Origin: Plantactinospora sp. KBS50
GTDB lineage: Bacteria; Actinomycetota; Actinomycetes; Mycobacteriales; Micromonosporaceae
Length of the DNA: 64,000 bases
Assembly: GCF_002285795.1 (NCBI RefSeq)
Contig: NZ_CP022961.1
Coordinates: forward strand, 2,980,001 to 3,044,000
Reading direction: 5' to 3'
In this document: piece after piece, positions 1 through 8,494 of the stretch
Numbering within the stretch: the first letter of the stretch is position 1
Layout of the letters: the number at the start of each line of letters is the position of its first letter
The notes under the pieces: generated by a model
Told to the model about the DNA's origin: nothing
Database searches by the model: none
The model's input: the letters and a program-made list of their open reading frames with translations, nothing else
Made by a program: the position numbers and the translations under genes

Positions 1-2510
1 AAGGCGTCGCCGGAGCAGCGCCGCCGCGGCGCGTTCCAACAGAACGTGGCGCATCTACGCGACCCGTTCGCCTGGCTCGTCGTCGCCGAACCACTCCGGC
101 CGCACGAGGTGCAACCCGAGCTGGACCGGCTGGCCCGCGAGATCCTCCCGTTGTCCCGGGGGAGGTGGGCGAGGCGAAGAGGGTCCAGTTGGAACGCGCA
201 CAGGCCCGGCACCGCGAGCTGTCCCGAGCGCAGCAGGGCAACGTCTGGCGAATCCGGATCCTGGTCGGCGGGCGCAGCAGACCGGATGCGTCGCGCACGG
301 CCGGTGTCCTGTGCGCCGCGGCGGACCTGGCCGACCAGCCGTACACCCTCGGTTCCGCCGGGCCGGCGGAAGGCCCCGTCGACGGCCGGGCCGCCTTCGT
401 GGCCGGTACCGACCTGTTGGTGGCGCTGACCCGGCCACCCCGCCGCGAGGTGAGCGGAATCCGGGTTACCGAGCCGCACCGGTTCGACGTGACACCCGAA
501 CGGCCTGGGCGAACCGCTGGCGGCTCGTTGCTGCTCGGCCGGGTGCTCGACGCGGCGTACGTGCCGGTCGGGGACCTCGAGGTGAGCACGCAGTCGTTGA
601 ACCGGCACACCTTCGTGTGCGGCGCGACCGGCAGCGGGAAGTCCTGGACGGTCCGGCACCTGCTGGCCGAGGCGACCCGGCTCGGGCTTCCCTGGCTCGT
701 GATCGAGCCGGCGAAGGCCGAGTACCGGCGGATGGCCGGCCGGCTGCGCACCCTGCCGGGGGACAACGACGTCGTGGTCGTCCGGCCTGGCGACCCGGCG
801 GTACCGCCGGCCGGGTTCAACCCACTCGTCCCGGCGGCGTTGCGGGCCGATGCGAGAGGCGGCCGGCGTTCGTTCCCGCTCCAGACGCACCTGGACCTCA
901 TGCGGGCCCTGTTCCTCACCGCGTTCGAGGCGCACGAGCCCTTCCCGCAGGTTCTCGCCGCCGCGCTGACCCGCTCGTACGAACAGCTCGGCTGGGATCT
1001 CGCCGTCGGCGTGCCCGCCTACGAGGGCGGGCGGCCCCGGTATCCCACGCTGGCCGACCTTCAGCGGGTCGCCACCGAGGTCGTGGCCGACCTCGGGTAC
1101 GGCCCCGTGATGGCCGCCGATGTGCGGGGTTTCATCACCACGCGGCTGTCGAGCCTGCGACTGGGTACGACCGGCCGTTTCCTTCAGGGCGGACATCCGC
1201 TGGACTTCGAGCGGCTGTTGCGCAGCCGGGTCGTCTTCGAGATCGAGGACGTCGGCGACGACGCGGACAAGGCGTTTCTCATGGGGGCGCTGCTGATCCA
1301 GCTCACCGAGTACCTTCGGCTGCTGCGCGGCGACAACCCCGGCAACGAGCTGCACCACCTCACGGTCATCGAGGAGGCCCACCGCCTGCTGCGCCGGCCC
1401 GAGGGCGACCGGGTGGGCGTCGCGGCGAAGGGGGTCGAGATGTTCGCGGCGCTGCTGGCGGAGGTTCGCGCGTACGGCGAGGCGCTGGTGGTGGTCGAGC
1501 AGATCCCGAGCAAGCTGATCCCGGACGTCATCAAGAACACGGCGGTGAAGGTCGTACACCGGCTGCCGGCCGAGGATGACCGGCGCAGCGTCGGCGCGAC
1601 CATGAATCTCGACCGCGACCAGTCGCGGACCGTGGTGTCGCTCGACAGCGGGCAGGCTGCGGTCTTCTCCGACGGCATGGACCGGCCGCTGCTGGTGGCC
1701 ATTCCCGACGGTCGCGCCGCGGAGGCCACGGACGGGGTGACCGCACCGGTGGACCTGCTGATCGACCGGCGCAGCATGACGTGCGGCCGGGACTGCCAGG
1801 CCCGGGCGTGCACGCTCGCCGAGATGGCCGCCGCCCGCCGCGCGCTGGCGCAGCATCCCGCGCTGGCGCTCGCGACGGAGCTGACCGTCACCGCGCACCT
1901 GCTCAACCAGCCCAACCCGACGCTGAAGCCGGGCGAGCGCCGGCTGCTTGCCGGACTCGATCCCCGGCTGCTCGACTGTGCGGTCTCGCACGCGGTGGAC
2001 GAGGCGGTGTCAGTGCGGTCCGGGCAACTCCAGCCGGAGACCTCAAGCGAGGACCTGGCGCGGCACTGCTCCGAAGTGGTCCGCGAGTCGCTGGCACGCG
2101 ACGGTGACAATCACTGCCCCGACGATGACTGGGGCTTCATCGCCACGCCGTACCGCTGGGCGCCGGTCCGGCAGAAACTCAAGTCGTGGTCCCGGGACGA
2201 CCAGGACCGGCACCCGGCCTCGGCCGACTGGGAACGCCGATACCGCTGCCCGATCCCGGGCGACAACAGCCACCAGCAGTACACGGTCGTGTCCGAGTGG
2301 GCGGAGCAGGACTGCCGGGAGCAGAGCGTCCGCGACGCCGCGACATTCGGGACGTCCCGGCCATCGACCATCGAGTCGATCGTCGGCGGCGTCGTCGCCG
2401 ATGGGGAACTGTGGGACGACAAGGCCCGCGCCGCCCTGGCCCGGTTCACCAAACCCGGCTGGGTTCTGCACCATCTCGTGCCCGCCAGCCGGATGCGAAG
2501 GGAGAGCTGA
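1..2510 (+). CDS. HerA/VirB4-type ATPase (DUF87-like), 5' truncated by window edge, one apparent frameshift
   Basis: The 5' end lies outside the window. From position 1 the frame reads a coherent segment (AHLRDPFAWLVVAEPL, then LPLSRG) that breaks at a run of five G at 158-162. The rest continues one frame over from about 165. Adding one G restores SRGEVGEAKR across the break. Counting from the GTG at 165, Walker A GATGSGKS is at residues 153-160, the EPAKAEYR segment typical of HerA-like proteins at about 181-188, and Walker B VIEEAH at 401-406. The C-terminal 250 residues contain several cysteines (CGRDCQARAC) and match no domain I recognise. HerA-type ATPases are hexameric pumps or translocases acting with nucleases or other partners. 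Here the likely partners are the two genes directly downstream, 3 and 9 bases apart. Confidence 0.8.
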   Translation, partial: GVAGAAPPRRVPTERGASTRPVRLARRRRTTPAARGATRAGPAGPRDPPVVPGEVGEAKRVQLERAQARHRELSRAQQGNVWRIRILVGGRSRPDASRTAGVLCAAADLADQPYTLGSAGPAEGPVDGRAAFVAGTDLLVALTRPPRREVSGIRVTEPHRFDVTPERPGRTAGGSLLLGRVLDAAYVPVGDLEVSTQSLNRHTFVCGATGSGKSWTVRHLLAEATRLGLPWLVIEPAKAEYRRMAGRLRTLPGDNDVVVVRPGDPAVPPAGFNPLVPAALRADARGGRRSFPLQTHLDLMRALFLTAFEAHEPFPQVLAAALTRSYEQLGWDLAVGVPAYEGGRPRYPTLADLQRVATEVVADLGYGPVMAADVRGFITTRLSSLRLGTTGRFLQGGHPLDFERLLRSRVVFEIEDVGDDADKAFLMGALLIQLTEYLRLLRGDNPGNELHHLTVIEEAHRLLRRPEGDRVGVAAKGVEMFAALLAEVRAYGEALVVVEQIPSKLIPDVIKNTAVKVVHRLPAEDDRRSVGATMNLDRDQSRTVVSLDSGQAAVFSDGMDRPLLVAIPDGRAAEATDGVTAPVDLLIDRRSMTCGRDCQARACTLAEMAAARRALAQHPALALATELTVTAHLLNQPNPTLKPGERRLLAGLDPRLLDCAVSHAVDEAVSVRSGQLQPETSSEDLARHCSEVVRESLARDGDNHCPDDDWGFIATPYRWAPVRQKLKSWSRDDQDRHPASADWERRYRCPIPGDNSHQQYTVVSEWAEQDCREQSVRDAATFGTSRPSTIESIVGGVVADGELWDDKARAALARFTKPGWVLHHLVPASRMRRES

Positions 2511-2513
2511 CCG

Positions 2514-3350
2514 ATGGGCATCGATCAGCCACGGCCGCCGGACGTCCCGCCACCGCCCGCGCAGAAGCCACCCGACGCGGCCAGACAGGCCGAGTGGCAC
2601 TCCCGCAACGAGGCCACCATGACGCAGCGACCGGAGCGGGCACCCGGGACGCCCCGAGACCGTTCCGACGCTGACCGGCCCGATCACAAGGCCGACCCAC
2701 GGCAACCGACCTTGCCGGATGCCCATCAACCACGAGTTGCCCGGCCTGAGTCCGGCGGTGTTCAGGAAAACAGGGGCGTGCTGTCGACCGACTTCCGCAG
2801 GTGGGCGGCGGACACGCGGGTCGTCCACGAGGTCAAGGACGTCAATCAATTCCGCGAAAGGTCAGGGCACCATCGTGTGGACCTCAATCGCGTCAGGGCC
2901 GACTTCACCGCCGACATCAAGCGACTCGCGGCCGAGCGAAAGCCGGCCGACCGCCATCATGGGTTGCTGGTCGAGGTCCGCCTCAAGCACGTCGCGGTCG
3001 GCGAGAAGAGCGAGGCGCGGGCCATCGAGAACACCTTGAGGCAGGTCGGCCGCGCTGAAGGCATTCACGTCCGGGTCCGCGTCGAGGGCGCCGACGGGCG
3101 GCTCTGGACGGCGGGCGGCCGACTGATCGGCCCGCCGACACCCAGGCCCGATCCGGTCACGCCGTTCCCGCCGCCGCCGGTCCCCGGGCCACGCACACCG
3201 GAGAAAGCTCCGTCGCCGTCCGGCGGTGACCGTCCGCGGACGCCGCAACCCACGCCGCAGCCGCCCCGACCCGCCGGACCGCCGCCCCGAGCACCCACGC
3301 CGGTGCCGCCGCACACTCCTCACCCGCCGCCCGACATCCACCGCCGCTAG
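2514..3350 (+). CDS. Unknown protein with N-terminal EATMTQRP tag; possible nuclease-like core
   Basis: This 278-residue protein starts 3 bases after the ATPase stop, behind a GGGAG ribosome binding site, so it is probably co-transcribed. The N-terminus is proline-rich and carries W28 and NEATMTQRP (32-40), repeated almost exactly in the next protein. The middle (about 90-195) is the only folded-looking part; it contains VHEVKD (EVK at 106-108), which could be the E-x-K part of a PD-(D/E)xK nuclease, but I see no convincing upstream acidic residue. The last 85 residues are mostly Pro/Arg and look disordered. I do not recognise the family. A toxin, effector or nuclease subunit working with the ATPase is only a hypothesis. 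Confidence 0.6.
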   Translation: MGIDQPRPPDVPPPPAQKPPDAARQAEWHSRNEATMTQRPERAPGTPRDRSDADRPDHKADPRQPTLPDAHQPRVARPESGGVQENRGVLSTDFRRWAADTRVVHEVKDVNQFRERSGHHRVDLNRVRADFTADIKRLAAERKPADRHHGLLVEVRLKHVAVGEKSEARAIENTLRQVGRAEGIHVRVRVEGADGRLWTAGGRLIGPPTPRPDPVTPFPPPPVPGPRTPEKAPSPSGGDRPRTPQPTPQPPRPAGPPPRAPTPVPPHTPHPPPDIHRR

Positions 3351-3359
3351 GAAGGGGCC

Positions 3360-4277
3360 ATGACCGGACCAGACCGCCCGAGGCCGCCCGAGGCTCCGCC
3401 GCCGAGCCCGTCGACGGCGTTGGCGCACGACGCGTGGCAGCGCAAACACGAGGCGACGATGACCCAGCGCCCAGGCCGCCCCACCGAGCATCGGGCGCGG
3501 TCCGCGGACGAGACCGCGCTCGTCCCCACCGACCCGACCAGGGCGGCGCGGGTGATCCGCGGCTGGGTGGCCGCCGAACCAAAACCGACCACCGAGTACG
3601 AAAGGCTCGCCGCGGTGAACCCGGCGGACCGGGTGCACAACTACCGCGTCTCGTATGTGGTCAACTACGCGTTGCTGAAGGTGGGGGCGGTGCCCGGGCA
3701 CCCCTGTCCGCCGGCGAGGTGGCAGGCGCTGACCGAGAAGGCGCTGTGGACGATCACCGCACTGCGGCAGTCGGACGCGAAGATCGGAACGTCGGAGAGC
3801 CTGATACTGCGTGACGCCCAGCGCTATCTCTACGGCACCCTCGGCGACGCCTGGCTACAGCGACACGTGACCAAGAAGTACCACGTGCCATCCGAGATTG
3901 CTCCGCTGCTGCCGGGGAAGGTCATCGACCGTGGTTACGAGCAGGTCTGCAAGCCGGCCGATGTCGCGTACAACGCGGCCGTCGAGGAGCTTACGGGACA
4001 CAATCCTGGTGTCGGTCGCGGCAAGCCGGGGTTCGCACACAGCCGATCGGGTGGCGAGGCCTGGTTCGATCGGGGACAGGCCCAGCGTGCAGCGGCGGAC
4101 CGCGGGCGTACTCCGGCACCCCCGCCGTTCATCCTCACCGTTCCCGAACCGGGCCGCCCGTCGGCGGAGTCGGCTGCCCAGCTCGCGCAGCCGCCCGGAC
4201 ACGTCGACCTCGGCCACGGCGAGTCGGTGAACCTCGAGACGGGTCACTACACACCCGGGTTCGGACCGAAATACTGA
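3360..4277 (+). CDS. Unknown protein with the same N-terminal EATMTQRP tag
   Basis: The 305-residue product follows the previous gene by 9 bases with a strong GGAAGGGG ribosome binding site. Residues 1-40 repeat the neighbour's plan: RPRPP, W26, then EATMTQRP at 31-38. The remaining sequence is unrelated to the neighbour. A helical-looking stretch around 95-230 includes ALWTITALRQSD and RDAQRYLYGTLGDAWLQRHV, and a Pro-rich, low-complexity tail follows. No catalytic motif, signal peptide or membrane segment is evident. The shared tag and tight spacing suggest both tagged proteins are handled by the same machinery, perhaps the ATPase upstream. Function unknown. Confidence 0.6.
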   Translation: MTGPDRPRPPEAPPPSPSTALAHDAWQRKHEATMTQRPGRPTEHRARSADETALVPTDPTRAARVIRGWVAAEPKPTTEYERLAAVNPADRVHNYRVSYVVNYALLKVGAVPGHPCPPARWQALTEKALWTITALRQSDAKIGTSESLILRDAQRYLYGTLGDAWLQRHVTKKYHVPSEIAPLLPGKVIDRGYEQVCKPADVAYNAAVEELTGHNPGVGRGKPGFAHSRSGGEAWFDRGQAQRAAADRGRTPAPPPFILTVPEPGRPSAESAAQLAQPPGHVDLGHGESVNLETGHYTPGFGPKY

Positions 4278-4423
4278 CCAGGGCCTGGGCCGGCACGCGC
4301 AGGGTGGCCGAGGTCAGCCTGACCTTCGACCACCGGGTCTGCGACGGTGGGGTGGCAGGTGGCTTCCTGCGGTACGTCGCCGACTGCATCGAGTCCCCGC
4401 CGGTCCTGATCGCCACGCTCTGA
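4277..4423 (+). pseudogene. 3' remnant of a 2-oxoacid dehydrogenase acyltransferase (E2) gene
   Basis: One frame overlapping the end of the preceding gene reads VSLTFDHRVCDGGVAGGF, then LRYVADCIESPPVL and a stop at 4421-4423. DHRxxDG is the catalytic His-Asp motif near the C-terminus of E2 acyltransferases (pyruvate or branched-chain 2-oxoacid dehydrogenase complexes). Only about 48 codons survive. The lipoyl and subunit-binding domains and most of the catalytic domain are missing, and no start is available. It is a decayed fragment and probably marks the edge of an insertion or deletion that brought in the ATPase module. Confidence 0.8.
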
Positions 4424-4532
4424 TCCGAACGGCCGGGCCACGGACGGAGGCCCGTTCACACGGCCCGCGTCGAGGAGACCAAGACCGGTAAACGCCTCGA
4501 CCTCGGTCGCTCAAGTGCCCTAAGTTGCCCTG

Positions 4533-5288
4533 ATGTCAGTCTGGATCAGCCGTTTCGATCCACCCGCCGCCGGCACCGACGGACTCGTACGCATCGCCGT
4601 CAAGGACGCCATCGACGTGGCCGGCACACTCACGACCGCCGGGTGCGCGACGGTGCGTGATCGGGCGGTCCCAGCGACCCGCGACGCCGGCTGCCTGGCC
4701 GGCGTGCGCTCGGCCGGCGCGTTCATCGTCGGCAAAACCACGCTGACCGAGCTCTGCATCAGCCCGGTGGGCGACAACGCGACGTTCGGCACCCCCGTCA
4801 ATCCCGTGGCACCCGACCGTATCCCCGGCGGCTCATCCAGTGGCAGCGCCGTGGCGGTCGCCACCGGCGAAGTGGACATCGGACTGGGCACCGACACCGG
4901 CGGATCAGTACGCATCCCCGCCGCATGCTGCGCGATAGTCGGGCTGAAGACAACCTGGGGACGAGTACCGACCCGGGGTGTCTGGCCGCTTGCGTCCAGC
5001 CTGGACACCATCGGCCCGCTTGCCCGCGACGTGGCCGGCGCCGCCAAGGGGATGCGTCTACTCGAGCCGGAATGGAGGATCGCGTCACGTCCCGCTCGCC
5101 GGATCGGCCGGCTACGGATCAAAGGTACCGAGGCCGTGGTCGAAGAGATCGTCGACGGCGCCTTACAGGTAGCTGGACTCACCGTCCGCGAGGTGCGGTT
5201 GCCCGGCTGGGATCAGACCGGGGAAGCGCTCGACGCGATCATCCTCGGCGAGCTCTGGAACGCGCACCACACACTGCTCGACGCCGAC
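4533..5288 (+). pseudogene. Amidase, N-terminal part, interrupted by an IS element
   Basis: This is the first 252 codons of an amidase-signature enzyme (amide or carbamate hydrolase, GatA-like fold). Visible are the catalytic lysine in RIAVKDAID (about residue 24) and the Gly/Ser-rich signature GGSSSGSAVAVATGEVDIGL followed by GTDTGGSVRIPA, which supply the Ser-cisSer-Lys triad. The reading frame runs 24 bases into the IS and stops at 5312. Removing 5289-6997 joins codon 252 in frame to the fragment at 6998-7363, giving about 373 residues, near normal for the family. The active-site half is intact, but the product would lack the C-terminal third and is presumably non-functional. Confidence 0.9.
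5283..5288 (+). repeat. Target-site duplication, left copy (GCCGAC)
   Basis: GCCGAC directly precedes the IS. The same six bases occur directly after it at 6992-6997, in the same codon phase of the amidase gene. Deleting the IS plus one copy restores the amidase frame. Confidence 0.75.
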
Positions 5289-6991
5289 CTCCCCTGGTCA
5301 GGGGGGATTTGACTGATCGAGGGCGGTAAACGAAAGGTGCGCCTGGCCTGCGAGGATGTGGGTGTCTACGCCATGTCCATAGCAGAGCAAGGTGCACCTT
5401 TCTGGTGAGTAAGAGTAGTGGGTGGGATCAGCGGCTGGTCGTCGGCTCGGACGGGAAGGGCCTGGTCGGTCACGCGGGTGCGGTCCTGCTGCGTAAATGC
5501 GCCGATCGGACCGGTCTGACCAGTGCTCTGAACAAGGTGCTGCCGCGCGGCAAGGGCCCCGGCTGGTGGGATCGCGGCACGGTCCTGGTCTGTCTGGCCG
5601 TGGTGATCACGCTCGGCGCCACAAGCATGTCCGACATCGGCCTGCTCGCCCATCAGAGGCTGGTCTTCGGTGACCGGCCGTCGGAGTCGACCGTCCGGCG
5701 CGCGTTGGCCGGTCTCAACGAGAAGGTACTGAAACGGGTCGGCAAGGCCCGGGCGAAGGTCCGCGCCCACGTGTGGGCGCTGCTCGCCCGACGCCCGCAG
5801 GGGTTCCCGTGGCTGACCGTGGCCGGGAAGCTGCTGACCGGCTGGGTGGTCATCGACATGGACGCCACGCTGATCACCGCCCACAGCGACAAGCAGGGCG
5901 CGGCGGCCACCTTCAAGAAGGGCTACGGCTTCCACCCGCTCGGCGCGTGGTGCGCGAACACGGCGGAGTGCCTGGCGATGCTGCTGCGGCCCGGTAACGC
6001 CGGGTCGAACACGGTCGCCGACCACATCCGGGTCCTGGGTGACGCCATCGCGCAGCTCCCGGCCGGCTACCGGCGCAAACTCCTGATCCGCGTCGACGGG
6101 GCCGGCGCCACCCATGAGTTACTGGAGCATCTGGAGCGGATGAACCGGGTGTGGCGCAGCGTGCGTTTCACCGTCGGCTGGACGATCACCGCCGCCGACG
6201 AGACCGCGATCGAACAGGTCCCCGCCGACGCCTGGACCGACAGCCTGCACCAGGACGGCACCGCCACCGGCACCGCGCACGTCGCGGAACTGACCGGTCT
6301 CAACCCCCGACTCGCGGGCTGGACCGGCACGCTACGGCTACTCGTACGACGCACGAGGCCGTCGGCCCGGCACGCCCGTAACCTCACCGCCCTGGAGAAA
6401 CGCACCGGCTGGCGCTACCAGATCGTGGCCACCAACATCACCCGGATCGCAGGCGTGCCCGGCTCGCACCAGCCGCAATGGCTCGACGCCCTCCACCGGG
6501 CCCACGCCGGAGTGGAAGATCACGTCCGCCACGGCAAGGCGACGGGTCTGCGGAACCTGCCCTCCAAGGACTGGACCGTCAACCAGGGCTGGACCCTGAC
6601 CTGCAACATCGCCGCCGACCTCGCCGCCTGGACACGGCTCCTCGGCCTGTACGACCAGCCGGACCTCGCGCACGCCGAACCCGACACGCTGCGCTACCGG
6701 CTGCTGCACCTGCCCGCGAGACTAGCCACCCACGCCCGCCGCCGCGTGCTGTCGATCCCCGGGACCTGGCCCTGGGCCGACGCGTTCACCCTCTGCTGGC
6801 GACGCCTCACCCTGCTACCACCGGCCACCTGACCTGGTTCCCCGCACCTACCAGCAGAAAGGGCCGTTTCCCGAGTCCGGAGACCTCGGCGCGTCCACAG
6901 CGACATGTGGCGATCCCGCACCCCACCCGAGTGGACAAAACGGTCAAGCCGAAACGGTCAAGCAGGGAGCAAAACCGTCTGACGGATCGAG
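5289..6991 (+). mobile_element. IS1380-family insertion sequence, about 1.7 kb
   Basis: The element carries one full transposase gene and sits inside an amidase gene between two GCCGAC copies. Its ends form an imperfect inverted repeat. The left end reads CTC-N5-GTCAG-N2-GG and then TTTG. The right end, read from 6991 inward, has the same CTC-N5-GTCAG-N2-GG and then TTTG pattern. Near the right end AAACGGTCAAGC occurs twice (6938-6949 and 6952-6963), a possible transposase binding repeat. Near the left end GAAAGGTGC (5333-5341) and GCACCTTTC (5393-5401) form an inverted repeat just before the transposase start. The boundaries come from target-site logic, not comparison with a reference element. 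Confidence 0.8.
5405..6832 (+). CDS. IS1380-family DDE transposase
   Basis: The 475-residue protein is full length for the family. The catalytic acidic residues are recognisable. The first D is in VVIDMDATLI (about 155), the second in LIRVDGAGATHELL (about 230), and a late E in the AGVEDHVRHGKATGL segment (about 370), which resembles the usual E-containing C-terminal motif of IS1380 transposases. It starts at a GTG directly after the inverted repeat. No frameshift or stop is visible, so the element could still be mobile. Confidence 0.9.
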   Translation: MSKSSGWDQRLVVGSDGKGLVGHAGAVLLRKCADRTGLTSALNKVLPRGKGPGWWDRGTVLVCLAVVITLGATSMSDIGLLAHQRLVFGDRPSESTVRRALAGLNEKVLKRVGKARAKVRAHVWALLARRPQGFPWLTVAGKLLTGWVVIDMDATLITAHSDKQGAAATFKKGYGFHPLGAWCANTAECLAMLLRPGNAGSNTVADHIRVLGDAIAQLPAGYRRKLLIRVDGAGATHELLEHLERMNRVWRSVRFTVGWTITAADETAIEQVPADAWTDSLHQDGTATGTAHVAELTGLNPRLAGWTGTLRLLVRRTRPSARHARNLTALEKRTGWRYQIVATNITRIAGVPGSHQPQWLDALHRAHAGVEDHVRHGKATGLRNLPSKDWTVNQGWTLTCNIAADLAAWTRLLGLYDQPDLAHAEPDTLRYRLLHLPARLATHARRRVLSIPGTWPWADAFTLCWRRLTLLPPAT

Positions 6992-6997
6992 GCCGAC
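6992..6997 (+). repeat. Target-site duplication, right copy (GCCGAC)
   Basis: Matches the copy at 5283-5288. It lies at the point where the amidase reading frame resumes. Confidence 0.75.
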
Positions 6998-7363
6998 GGG
7001 GTGGGCGCGTTCGTCAACGGCGGTCTGCACGCCGGACGAGCCGTAACCACGCAACGGCTGGCCGAGGCCATGTCCATTCGCGCGGCGTGGCGAGCAGAGG
7101 TGACCGCGGCATTCAGTGAGGTCGACGTTCTGGCCCTACCGACGCTGATCGCGGCTCCGCCGCTGTCGGCCGACTACTCGGGCTTCCCACTCACACAACT
7201 CACCGCGCCATTCAATCTCGCCGGCGTCCCGGCCCTTTCCATGCCGATACCGTCACCCGGTTTTCCCGTGCCTGTCAGCCTGCAACTCGTCGGCCCGATG
7301 CGCGGTGAGGACCTACTCTGCGCAACCGGACTCGCGATCGAGAAGGCGCTGAAGCCAGGCTGA
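6998..7363 (+). pseudogene. Amidase, C-terminal part, downstream of the IS
   Basis: These 121 codons continue the interrupted amidase: GVGAFVNGGLHAGRAVTTQR, a helical segment ending SEVDVLALPTLIAAPP, then FNLAGVPALSMP, which is characteristic of the amidase C-terminal region. The frame is in register with the upstream half once the IS and one GCCGAC copy are removed. No plausible ribosome binding site precedes it, so it should not be expressed on its own. Confidence 0.88.
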
Positions 7364-7649
7364 AACCCGCGATATGCGGACCGACGACCTTGTGCGCCCA
7401 GCTCGTACGCATGCGTCGAGCCATCGTCTGATATTGATCGAACGCTCGGTCGGGTCCGACGGTGTCGTAGGGTACCGCGGGCAGCGGACTCGGGCCCATA
7501 AGCGGATCCCGGTCGTGAAGCCGACCCGTCGCTTCCTCTTCGAGACCTGGCCGCTCCCTGCCGTGCTGGACTGCTGTCCACTGCCGAACTTCCTCATCGT
7601 CGCCGCGCGACGGGCGACCTGACCGCCACGGCCGGGTCGCCCGTCGGTG

Positions 7650-7958
7650 TCATCGCCGGTGGCGGCGGGGATTGCGCATCCAGTCCAGCAGTTCCTTCAC
7701 CACGAACAGCGCGCCGATCTCGTCGGCGAGGTCGGCGAGGGAGACCCGTCCGGACAGCGGCAGAACGACCAGCAGGGCCAGCAGGAACGTGCCGATCAGC
7801 AGCCGTACCGGGGTCGGGCACCGGCGGGTCGGGCGGGCTGCTGGCACGGGCAGGTTAATGTCGTCCGTGGACGGGTTGCCATCGGTCGGACCGGATTCGG
7901 GGGTTGGCGACGCGGTCCGGGTTCCGGACCGGATGCGGTGGAATGTGGTACGGTTCAT
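7650..7958 (-). CDS. Small single-pass membrane protein
   Basis: The 102-residue product has a Thr/Pro-rich N-terminal half, one hydrophobic segment (LLIGTFLLALLVVLPLSG, about residues 53-70) and a charged C-terminus ending RRHRR. The ATG at 7958 was chosen because GGAAGG lies about 10 bases upstream. A longer open frame to 8189 has no such signal. It faces away from the XRE regulator. Nothing identifies a function. Confidence 0.5.
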   Translation of the reverse strand: MNRTTFHRIRSGTRTASPTPESGPTDGNPSTDDINLPVPAARPTRRCPTPVRLLIGTFLLALLVVLPLSGRVSLADLADEIGALFVVKELLDWMRNPRRHRR

Positions 7959-8494
7959 CTGGCAATTGCCTTCCGGCCGGTGCATGTGGAGCGCGACTCG
8001 GGGGGATTGCTTGGCTGGATCGGTGCTGCAACACCGGTCCAGCTTTTGTGTGCGGCGCGGTTGGTGTTCGCCGGCCAGCCGGCGATCTTTCCTACTGGAT
8101 CCAGCGTACGGGGTCCACAAATCCGCGTCGAGCGCGATCGGGGCCGAACGGATGATTGATAAACGCCATCCGACCCTGCCGTGAAACATTCTCCTTTGGC
8201 GATTGCATTGGGTCGCAGACTGTCCAGAATGTGACTCTGGCCGGCGCCCGACGGTGGCTGCCAGCCGGCACGATCATGGGCCTGACCGGCCCGGATCCGG
8301 TTCTCGCTGCACATTCCGACGCTGGGTCCGGCCGGCGGAGATTGGCCGCATGGGATCGGCCCCTAGCCAGTGCCGATGGCAACTGCCATCATGAAGTTCT
8401 CCGTCTGGCAAGTGCCGCGTGTATTTGGCAGCCGGCCATTGATGCCGGCACGGCGGCGGAGGACATTGTCACCGGGGCGCTGGATGAGGTGGGC
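7959..8494. other. 536-base gap between divergent genes
   Basis: It is somewhat less GC-rich than its surroundings. It must contain the promoters of the small membrane protein (leftward) and the XRE regulator (rightward). Open frames here look like read-through of the flanking genes and lack ribosome binding sites. No clear promoter hexamers or operators stand out. Confidence 0.4.

Noticed and set aside
3360-4277. Calling the tagged proteins secreted or type VII substrates
   Set aside because: The N-terminal segment is Pro-rich without a signal peptide, WxG or YxxxD motif. The tag is real, but its role is unknown.
5333-5401. GAAAGGTGC/GCACCTTTC inverted repeat as the IS ends
   Set aside because: Both arms lie on the left side, upstream of the transposase. 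The target duplication and restored amidase frame place the ends at 5289 and 6991.
7374-7622. An 82-codon open frame after the split amidase
   Set aside because: No ribosome binding site, no recognisable motif and no support over the other frames.
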